Source of the DNA: Pseudocitrobacter vendiensis
Lineage (GTDB): Bacteria; Pseudomonadota; Gammaproteobacteria; Enterobacterales; Enterobacteriaceae
Direction: 5' to 3'
DNA length: 64,000 bases
Assembly (NCBI RefSeq): GCF_943590815.1
Contig: NZ_CALSBS010000015.1
Coordinates: 1 to 64,000 of the forward strand
This document shows, piece after piece, positions 57,663 to 64,000 of this stretch; the first letter of the stretch is position 1, and each line of letters opens with the position of its first letter. The notes below the pieces were generated by a model. It saw only the letters and a list, made by a program, of their open reading frames with translations, made no database searches and had not been told where the DNA came from. Both the position numbers and the translations under genes were made by a program.

Positions 57663-57800
57663 TTATTTCTTTTGTACCGCCGTAATCGGCTCTGGCGGTT
57701 GGTAGTTATCAATGTGATGCGCAATAACAAGAAGAAGAACTGAGACGCTAAGTACGCCCCAACCGATCAGTTCAACGATCCGTGTAAAGACAATAGACAT
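57663..57800 (-). CDS. blr: Small divisome-linked membrane protein Blr
   Basis: 45 residues from ATG 57800. One membrane helix (RIVELIGWGVLSVSVLLLVI) and HIDNYQPPEP, matching K-12 Blr (41 residues, ...HIDNYQPPEQ). The frame opens at 57866 but the extra 22 residues are not family sequence. Blr stabilises the cell-division complex and affects beta-lactam sensitivity in E. coli. Confidence 0.88.
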   Translation of the reverse strand: MSIVFTRIVELIGWGVLSVSVLLLVIAHHIDNYQPPEPITAVQKK

Positions 57801-58050
57801 AGTAATTAAGACAATTTCGACAAAATTAATGATACGGACTAAGATCTTACCTCGCCTGGCGCACAACGCAAGTCTTCAGCCGAAACGATTCATGTCTTCA
57901 GCTTTTTTTCCGATAATTACCCCTCTCTGTACACCATACTGTTATTAATCTGTTGTTCATCACCGCAATATGTTGTGAAATAAGAAATCGATTACACTGC
58001 GACGGGTGCTTCTCCGGGTCGGACAAAAACAGCACAGTTAAGAGGCTATT

Positions 58051-59091
58051 ATGAGTGACAGTATTCGTGTCGGATTAATTGGGTATGGTTATGCCAGTAA
58101 AACCTTTCATGCGCCGCTTATCAGCGGAACGCCGGGAATGGATCTGGCCGTGGTGTCCAGTAGTGACGCTGAAAAAGTGAAAGCCGACTGGCCCAACGTC
58201 AGCGTGGTCTCTGAACCTAAACATATTTTCGCCGATCCCACTATTGACCTGGTGGTGATTCCTACGCCGAACGATACCCACTTTCCGCTGGCGAAAGCTG
58301 CGCTTGAGGCGGGTAAACATGTGGTGGTGGATAAACCCTTCACCGTGACACTGTCACAAGCGCGTGAACTGGATGCGCTGGCAAAAAGCCAGGGTAAATT
58401 GTTGTCAGTGTTTCATAATCGTCGCTGGGACAGCGATTTCTTAACCGTGAAGTCGCTGATTAATGAAGGGCGACTGGGCGAGGTGGCTTATTTTGAATCC
58501 CACTTTGACCGTTATCGCCCGCAGGTGCGTAATCGCTGGCGTGAGATGGCAGGCCCCGGCAGCGGTATCTGGTACGATTTAGGCCCGCATTTGCTCGACC
58601 AGGCGGTGAATCTTTTTGGTTTGCCGGTCAGTTTGTCCGTCGATCTCGCGCAACTGCGTCCAGGCGCGCAGGCGACGGATTACTTCCATGCGGTGCTGGT
58701 GTATCCGCAACGCCGTGTGGTGTTGCATGGCACGTTGTTGGCTGCTGCTGAAACTGCGCGTTATATCGTGCACGGCTCGCGAGCCAGCTACGTGAAGTAT
58801 GGCCTCGACCCGCAGGAAGAACGCCTGAAGAATGGTGAACGCCTGCCACAGGAAGACTGGGGCTACGACATGCGCGATGGCGTGCTGACGCGCGTTGGCG
58901 GTGAAGATCGTGTTGAAGAGACGCTGCTCACTATACCGGGCAACTACCCGGCTTATTACGCGGCGATTCGTGATGCGTTAAACGGCGCGGGTGAGAATCC
59001 GGTTCCGGCAAGCCAGGCCATTCAGATTATGGAATTGATTGAACTGGGGATTGAATCCGCGAAACATCGCGCGGTGCTTTCTCTGACCTGA
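58051..59091 (+). CDS. ydgJ: Gfo/Idh/MocA-family oxidoreductase YdgJ
   Basis: 346 residues, E. coli length. Rossmann start VGLIGYGYASKTFHAP (residues 7-22), EKPxx-type motif as VDKPFTVTLSQA, and C-terminal domain with the catalytic-type GPGSGIWYDLGPHLLDQA. NAD(P)-dependent dehydrogenase of an unknown sugar or cyclitol. It is convergent with add over a long hairpin. Confidence 0.94.
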   Translation: MSDSIRVGLIGYGYASKTFHAPLISGTPGMDLAVVSSSDAEKVKADWPNVSVVSEPKHIFADPTIDLVVIPTPNDTHFPLAKAALEAGKHVVVDKPFTVTLSQARELDALAKSQGKLLSVFHNRRWDSDFLTVKSLINEGRLGEVAYFESHFDRYRPQVRNRWREMAGPGSGIWYDLGPHLLDQAVNLFGLPVSLSVDLAQLRPGAQATDYFHAVLVYPQRRVVLHGTLLAAAETARYIVHGSRASYVKYGLDPQEERLKNGERLPQEDWGYDMRDGVLTRVGGEDRVEETLLTIPGNYPAYYAAIRDALNGAGENPVPASQAIQIMELIELGIESAKHRAVLSLT

Positions 59092-59102
59092 TGAAGGTAA
59101 TA

Positions 59103-59142
59103 AAGAACGGGCGCGCAGCACACGCTGTGCGCCCGTTCTTTT
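59103..59142. terminator. Terminator between ydgJ and add
   Basis: An 18-bp stem starting AAAGAACGGGCGC and ending GCGCCCGTTCTTT with an ACAC loop, T-run on the right and A-run on the left. Confidence 0.92.
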
Positions 59143-60142
59143 ATGCGCCTTGTACGCGTGCGCGCAGTGCGGCTTTTTCGGTTTCCGACAGGAAAGCGAT
59201 TTCAAGCCCGTTGATTTGCGCCTGACGAATTTGCGCTGGCGTCAGCCCGGCTGCCGGTGCTGCAACGCGATATTCATGTTGAATATCAATGCCCTGAACT
59301 GCAGGATCATCGGTGTTGATGCTCGCCAGCACGCCATGTTCCAGGAAGGTTTTCAGCGGATGCTGGGCCAGCGATGGTACGGTGCTGGTCTGGATGTTCG
59401 ATGTCAGGCAGGATTCCACGCCGATGCGCTGTTTCGCTAAAAATTCCATCAGCGCGGGGTCTTCGACGGCTTTGACGCCGTGACCGATACGTTCTGCGCC
59501 CAGCTCCCGAATGGCCTGCCAGATGCTTTCCGGGCCAGCGGCTTCGCCTGCGTGTACGGTAATGCGCAGCCCCGCATCGCGCGCGCGGTTGAAATGGCTA
59601 AGGAACAGGCTCCCCGGAAAACCAAGTTCGTCACCCGCCAGATCCAGCGCGGTAATCCCCTCGCGATGCGCCAACAGGGCATCCAGTTCGCGCAGGCAGG
59701 CGGTTTCACCAAAGGTGCGGCTCATAATGCCAATCAAACGTGCCTCAACGTTGAAATCGCGACAGCCTTCACGCACACCAGCGATCACGGCTTCCACTAC
59801 GCCCTCAACCGGAAGTTGATGCGTCATCGCCATATAGCCCGGCGAGAAACGCAGTTCGACATAGTGCAGCCCGTTGTTGGCGGCATCTTCGATGTTCTCG
59901 TAAGCCACCCGGCGACAGGCATCGAGGTCGGCAAGGACTTTGACGCCCCAGTCGAGTTTGCTTAGAAAGCTTACCAGGTCAGGCTCATTACTGGTGACCT
60001 GCACATGTGGTATTAATGCTTCAAGGCTGGACGCAGGAAGGGTTAAGTTGTGCTGATGGCCAAGATCGAGAATAGTTTGGGCGCGAATATTGCCATCAAG
60101 GTGGCGATGAATGTCAGTGAGGGGGAGCGTAGTATCAATCAT
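59141..60142 (-). CDS. add: Adenosine deaminase
   Basis: 333 residues, E. coli length. Metal ligands in DIHRHLDGN, the substrate motif [11 protein letters not shown], catalytic His in ERIGHGVKA, and Asp in [11 protein letters not shown]. It deaminates adenosine and deoxyadenosine for purine salvage. AAGAGTG lies before ATG 60142. It sits 96 bp from malY in the same direction, as in E. coli. Confidence 0.97.
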   Translation of the reverse strand: MIDTTLPLTDIHRHLDGNIRAQTILDLGHQHNLTLPASSLEALIPHVQVTSNEPDLVSFLSKLDWGVKVLADLDACRRVAYENIEDAANNGLHYVELRFSPGYMAMTHQLPVEGVVEAVIAGVREGCRDFNVEARLIGIMSRTFGETACLRELDALLAHREGITALDLAGDELGFPGSLFLSHFNRARDAGLRITVHAGEAAGPESIWQAIRELGAERIGHGVKAVEDPALMEFLAKQRIGVESCLTSNIQTSTVPSLAQHPLKTFLEHGVLASINTDDPAVQGIDIQHEYRVAAPAAGLTPAQIRQAQINGLEIAFLSETEKAALRARVQGA

Positions 60143-60238
60143 GGTCGCACTCTTTATTAGATTAAGTGCGCGCTATTATAAAAACATTTCACTGCAAAAA
60201 GCTATTTGCGCAACGAAAATTATCATTGCGCAAATTCG

Positions 60239-61411
60239 TTAACGTAACGTTTTGATCGCTGCGATCAAACGCTCGACGCCTTGCTCTAATTTGGAACGAG
60301 GGCAGCCGGCGTTAAGGCGAATAAAACCGTTACCTTCCTGTCCATAGGTATAGCCGGGCATGATCGCCACTTTTTGTTGTTTGATCAGCACATCCTGTAG
60401 CGCCTGGTCGTCAAGGTTTAATGGACGTAAATCGACCCATGCCAGATACGTGGACTCCGGCATCGCCCAGCTTAGCTCCGGGAATGCGGTATTCAGCGTC
60501 TTTGCGATGTAACGCATATTATCCTGTAAATAGCTGCGCAGAGCATCCAGCCACGGCTCGCCTTCGCGGTAGGCCGCGATGTGCGCCACCAGTGCCGGTA
60601 CCGAAGGGGAAGAGAGGCCGTCGCGGCTTTTCAGTGCAAACAGATAATCGTTGCGCGCGGTTTCATCGGCTATCAAACCATAGGCCCCGGTAAAGGCCGG
60701 AATATTGAAGCTTTTTGAACCCGATGTGAACAGCGCCCATGGGCTTCGCGCCACGTCGCACCACGGAGTATGCTGGTGGTTGCCCCACACCATATCCATG
60801 TGGATTTCATCGCTAATGACCCGCACACCATGTTTCTCACACAGTTCAGCCATTGTGTTCAGTTCATCGCGCGTCCACACTTTCCCTGTAGGGTTATGCG
60901 GGCTGCACAGCAGCAGAATTTTGTTTTGTGACTGCGCCAGGGCCGCTTCCAGCTTTGCCATATCGCAGAACCACTGGTTATCGACTTTCTCCAGCGGTAC
61001 GCCAACAATTGTTCGTTGATTACCGGAAATGGTTTTGAAGAAGGCGTCATACGCGGGTGTGTGTACCACAACGCCCTCACCAGGCGCGGACCACTGGCGA
61101 ATCATCTCTGCCGCCATATAGATGACGGATGGCCCATAAACAATACTCTCCCGGTCGATCACGCTATGAAAACGGCGGGCGAACCAGTGCACGATGGCGG
61201 GGGGAAACTCATCGTTTTTCCAGCGACTGTAACCAAATACGCCGTGTGCCAGGCGTTGAGTCAGCGCATCAAGAATACAGGGGGCGGTGGCGAAATCCAT
61301 ATCGGAGATGGTGAACGGAAGGAGGTCGGCGTCACCAAAACGGTCGGCAACATAATCCCACTGGGTACACCATGTGCCATGCCGGTCTATCACCGTTGAG
61401 AAGTCAAACAT
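60239..61411 (-). CDS. malY: Cystathionine beta-lyase/transcription modulator MalY
   Basis: 390 residues, E. coli length. Fold type I PLP enzyme, with pyridoxal lysine in LFTSGSKSFNIPAFTGAY and the SPHNPTGKVW and SDEIHMDMVW motifs. It splits cystathionine and also inhibits MalT by direct binding. Second gene of malXY, 66 bp after malX. Confidence 0.96.
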   Translation of the reverse strand: MFDFSTVIDRHGTWCTQWDYVADRFGDADLLPFTISDMDFATAPCILDALTQRLAHGVFGYSRWKNDEFPPAIVHWFARRFHSVIDRESIVYGPSVIYMAAEMIRQWSAPGEGVVVHTPAYDAFFKTISGNQRTIVGVPLEKVDNQWFCDMAKLEAALAQSQNKILLLCSPHNPTGKVWTRDELNTMAELCEKHGVRVISDEIHMDMVWGNHQHTPWCDVARSPWALFTSGSKSFNIPAFTGAYGLIADETARNDYLFALKSRDGLSSPSVPALVAHIAAYREGEPWLDALRSYLQDNMRYIAKTLNTAFPELSWAMPESTYLAWVDLRPLNLDDQALQDVLIKQQKVAIMPGYTYGQEGNGFIRLNAGCPRSKLEQGVERLIAAIKTLR

Positions 61412-61443
61412 GTGAAATCCTTAACTGTTAGCGAGGATGCTAT

Positions 61444-61470
61444 TTTGCCCCTGCGAGCGGCAGGGGCAAA
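61444..61470. other. Hairpin between malX and malY
   Basis: TTTGCCCCTGC/GCAGGGGCAAA around a 5-nt loop, between the genes of one operon. It probably dampens or stabilises malY expression rather than ending the transcript fully. Confidence 0.65.
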
Positions 61471-61477
61471 GGGCGTT

Positions 61478-63070
61478 TTATGCCTGAACGGTATTCATCA
61501 GCACCGCAATCTCATCTTTCACGGATTGCACCTGCGGCCCGATCACCACTTGCAGGTTATGCTGGTTAAGCTGTACGACACCAATCGCGCGGTTCGCTTT
61601 CAGCGCTTCAACATCGACTTTTGACATATCCTCGACGGACAAACGCAGGCGGGTGATGCAGTTATCAAGAGAGACAATGTTTTCAGACCCACCGAGTGCC
61701 GCAAGAATCGCCGGAGTGTTGTAACCGGATTTGCCGATAGTCCCGGTGACCGCTTTTTCGACGGCGCTGCTGCTTTCAATATCACGCCCCGGCGTTTTGA
61801 TGTTAAAGCGGGTAATGGCGAAGCGGAAAATCGCGTAGTAGGCGACGAACCACACCGCAGCCACCACCGGTACCATATACCATTTGGTGGAGAGGCCGTG
61901 CAGAATACCGAAGACCACGAAGTCGATAACGTTGCCGTCAGTGTTGCCAATGGTGACGCCAAGAATCGCCATCATGGTGAAGCCCAGGCCAGTCAGCAGC
62001 GCGTGGATAACGTACAGCACCGGTGCGACGAACAGGAACAGGAATTCCAGTGGTTCAGTGGTGCCGCCCACGACGCAGGCAATGACGCCGGAAATCAACA
62101 GACCTTTAATTTTGTGACGGTTTTCCGGGCGAGCACAGTGGTACATCGCCAGTGCCGCACCCGGCAGGCCGCCGAGGAAGGCAGGCATTTTACCCTGCGA
62201 CAGGAAGCGAGTGGCGCTTTCGGAGAAGCCGTGGGTATCCGGGCAGCTTAACTGTGCCTGGAAGATGGTCAATGCACCGCTGACAGAGTGACCGCAGACA
62301 TCCATCGTGCCGCCAGCTTCGGTAAAGCGAATCAGCGCGACCAGAATGTGGTGCAGACCAAACGGCAGCAGTAGACGTTCGCCGGTACCAAAGATCATTG
62401 GGCCAAAGTCGCCCGCACTGTTGATAACGTGACCCAGCGCGTTGATACCCATCGCGAACACTGGCCAAATCAGCGGGATCACCAGGCCAACCAGCCCCAG
62501 GACGACGGTGGTGATAATTGGCACAAATCGGGTACCGCCAAAGAACGCCAGCGCATCCGGCAAGCGGATGGTGTGGAAACGTTCATGCAGCAGCCAGACG
62601 ATGATCCCGGCGATCACTGCGCCAAGAATACCGGTGTCGATAGACTGAATACCCAGGATATTCTGGATGTTGTTGGCTTTCAGAACTGCGGCATCGGTGG
62701 TGGGAAGGATGCCTTTAGCCGTCAGCCAGAAGTTGACCGCCAGGTTCATGACCGCGTAGCCGACAAAACCGGCGAAGGCGGCAACGCCTTTGTTTTCACG
62801 CGCCAGCCCCAGCGGAATGGCGATACAGAACATCACCGGCAGGAAGCTAAACGCGAAAGAACCCACTTTGCTCATCCAAATAAAGAGCGCCTGCAGGAAC
62901 GGGGTGTCGAGCCATGGCAAAAGCGTGAGGACGTCATGGCTGCTAAGGGAGCTGCCGATCCCCAGCATGATCCCACAGAAAGACAGCAGGGCGACAGGAA
63001 GCATGAATGTCTTGCCAAGCTGTTGAAAGAACTCCCACAATGTGACTTTTTGTGCTGCTCTGGTCGTCAT
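61478..63070 (-). CDS. malX: PTS glucose/maltose-type EIICB permease MalX
   Basis: 530 residues, E. coli length. EIIC domain with about ten membrane helices (to about residue 410) and EIIB domain (about 440-525) whose phosphocysteine lies in VSLDNCITRLRLSV. It can take up glucose and maltose by PTS. First gene of malXY, controlled by divergent MalI. Confidence 0.96.
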   Translation of the reverse strand: MTTRAAQKVTLWEFFQQLGKTFMLPVALLSFCGIMLGIGSSLSSHDVLTLLPWLDTPFLQALFIWMSKVGSFAFSFLPVMFCIAIPLGLARENKGVAAFAGFVGYAVMNLAVNFWLTAKGILPTTDAAVLKANNIQNILGIQSIDTGILGAVIAGIIVWLLHERFHTIRLPDALAFFGGTRFVPIITTVVLGLVGLVIPLIWPVFAMGINALGHVINSAGDFGPMIFGTGERLLLPFGLHHILVALIRFTEAGGTMDVCGHSVSGALTIFQAQLSCPDTHGFSESATRFLSQGKMPAFLGGLPGAALAMYHCARPENRHKIKGLLISGVIACVVGGTTEPLEFLFLFVAPVLYVIHALLTGLGFTMMAILGVTIGNTDGNVIDFVVFGILHGLSTKWYMVPVVAAVWFVAYYAIFRFAITRFNIKTPGRDIESSSAVEKAVTGTIGKSGYNTPAILAALGGSENIVSLDNCITRLRLSVEDMSKVDVEALKANRAIGVVQLNQHNLQVVIGPQVQSVKDEIAVLMNTVQA

Positions 63071-63119
63071 CGAACGACTCCTTGTACAAAAAATGGGTTG
63101 AAGATGTTGTGGAGCGCAA

Positions 63120-63135
63120 GATAAAACGTTTTACC
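63120..63135. promoter_or_regulatory. MalI operator, malX side
   Basis: GATAAAACGTTTTACC, near the 16-bp palindrome GATAAAACGTTTTATC bound by MalI in E. coli; 50 bp before malX. Confidence 0.9.
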
Positions 63136-63199
63136 CAATTTTAGTGCGAGAGAAATCACATAATGAAATGATGATAACGTTTATAAAGTATCTTATTAG

Positions 63200-63215
63200 G
63201 TAAAACGTTTTATCG
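63200..63215. promoter_or_regulatory. MalI operator, malI side
   Basis: GGTAAAACGTTTTATC, the second MalI site, 28 bp before malI. The two centres are 80 bp apart, allowing control of both divergent genes. Confidence 0.9.
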
Positions 63216-63242
63216 ATCACTTAAAAGGAATCGCCAGTCCTT

Positions 63243-64000
63243 ATGGCAATTGCAAAAAAAGTCACGATCAATGATGTCGCGCTGGCGGCTGGCGTATCGG
63301 TGAGTACGGTCTCACTGGTACTTAGCGGAAAAGGGCGGATCTCCAGCGCGACCGGTGAACGGGTATATCAGGCCATCGACCAGTTGGGCTTTGTGCGTAA
63401 TCGTCAGGCGGTGTCTCTGCGCGGCGGGCAAACCGGCGTCATTGGGCTGATTGTCGGCTCGCTGTCGTCACCGTTTTATGCGGAGCTGACCGCCGGGCTG
63501 ACGGCGTCGCTGGAATCACAAGGCAAAATGGTTTTTCTGACCCAAAGCGGCCGCAAAGGCGAGAACATGCTGGCGCGTTTTGATGCGCTGGTGGCGCAGG
63601 GCGTGGATGGCGTGGTGATTGCCGGGTCGGTGGATCAAGCCAGCGAGCTGCGCGAGAAAGCGGATGCGTCGAATATTCCACTGGTGTTCGCTTCTCGTGC
63701 GAGTTATCTCGATGAGGTGGATTTAATTCGCCCCGATAACATGCAGGCGGCGCAGGTGGTGACCGAAGATCTCATTCGCCGTGGGCATCAGCGTATTGCC
63801 TGGCTGGGTGGGCAGAGCGCGTCGTTAACGCGTGCCGAACGGGTGGGCGGCTATTGCTCAACGCTCATTAAGTACGGCCTGCCGTTTCACAGTGAATGGG
63901 TTGTTGAGTGCGAATCCAGCCAGAAGCAGGCGGCTGAAGCCATAACGTCGTTATTGCGCCATAACCCGACCATCACTGCGGTGCTGTGCTACAACAATGT
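63243..64000 (+). CDS. malI: LacI-family repressor MalI (3' end outside the window)
   Basis: The first 252 or so residues are visible. Headpiece VTINDVALAAGVSVSTVSLV at residues 7-26 with LSGKGRISSATGERV after it, then the sugar-binding domain (GVIGLIVGSLSSPFYAELTA). It represses malXY and itself. AAAAGGA precedes ATG 63243. The frame is open to the window end, so the last quarter of the gene (E. coli MalI has 342 residues) is not seen. Confidence 0.95.
   Translation, partial: MAIAKKVTINDVALAAGVSVSTVSLVLSGKGRISSATGERVYQAIDQLGFVRNRQAVSLRGGQTGVIGLIVGSLSSPFYAELTAGLTASLESQGKMVFLTQSGRKGENMLARFDALVAQGVDGVVIAGSVDQASELREKADASNIPLVFASRASYLDEVDLIRPDNMQAAQVVTEDLIRRGHQRIAWLGGQSASLTRAERVGGYCSTLIKYGLPFHSEWVVECESSQKQAAEAITSLLRHNPTITAVLCYNN

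Noticed and set aside
62429..63124. 231-codon plus-strand frame
   Set aside because: Antisense of malX; no signal, motif or start site.

Overview
The window is enterobacterial chromosome. Gene content and order follow the E. coli K-12 mdtK-ribE-cfa-punC/punR-purR-ynhF-ydhP-sodB-mepH-grxD-rnt-gloA-nemA/nemR-ydhL-ydhF-sodC-ydhKJI-slyA-slyB-anmK-mliC-pdxH-tyrS-gstA-dtpA-nth-rsxEGDCBA-ydgK-cnu-blr-ydgJ-add-malYX-malI segment, read in the opposite direction. Departures from K-12 are: no pdxY between tyrS and gstA, a membrane diguanylate cyclase between slyA and slyB, a GH1 phospho-glucosidase between cnu and blr, three tRNA-Val genes, and comR-bhsA-ldtC and zinT next to mdtK. This fits Enterobacter, Lelliottia or a close relative better than Escherichia. 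The genus is an inference from recalled gene order and protein similarity, not from a search.

Layout. 1-2.2 kb is an AT-rich patch of small secreted or orphan proteins, one of them Tai4-like (T6SS amidase immunity), with one decayed duplicate and one signal-peptide remnant. 2.3-5.2 kb holds comR/bhsA, ldtC and a short fimbrial-domain protein. 5.4-5.6 kb holds three tRNA-Val(GAC) genes. 5.8-15.9 kb is core (Zur-controlled zinT, mdtK, ribE, cfa, purine genes, ydhP, sodB). 15.84-29.26 kb is an integrated element of about 13.4 kb. 29.4-64 kb is core again, ending inside malI.

The element is the main point of interest. It is bounded by a 27-bp direct repeat that is exactly the ribosome binding site, start codon and first codons of sodB, and a tyrosine integrase lies beside the right repeat. 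Insertion has left sodB intact but cut it from its own promoter. That promoter now reads a 13-codon stub and points at the integrase gene. Inside are a second, catalytic-domain-only tyrosine recombinase with a dif-like inverted repeat nearby, two families of iteron-like repeats, a GC-rich cos-like stretch, a promoter-led set of small DNA-binding and replication-type genes, and a striking structural set. That set is a tape-measure-like protein, a lambda gpD-like decoration protein and a lambda gpE-like major capsid protein, with no terminase, portal, protease or other tail gene. This looks like a phage satellite that brings its own shell proteins and tail ruler and borrows everything else. The capsid genes follow a 774-bp non-coding leader with an extended -10 promoter whose spacer is a Fur-like dyad, then a run of about twelve small back-to-back hairpins.

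The core genes form familiar units: the RsxABCDGE electron-transfer complex with Nth, NemR/NemA/GloA electrophile detoxification, SodB, SodC and GrxD in oxidative and iron stress, YdhIJK as an export system beside SlyA, and MalI/MalXY.
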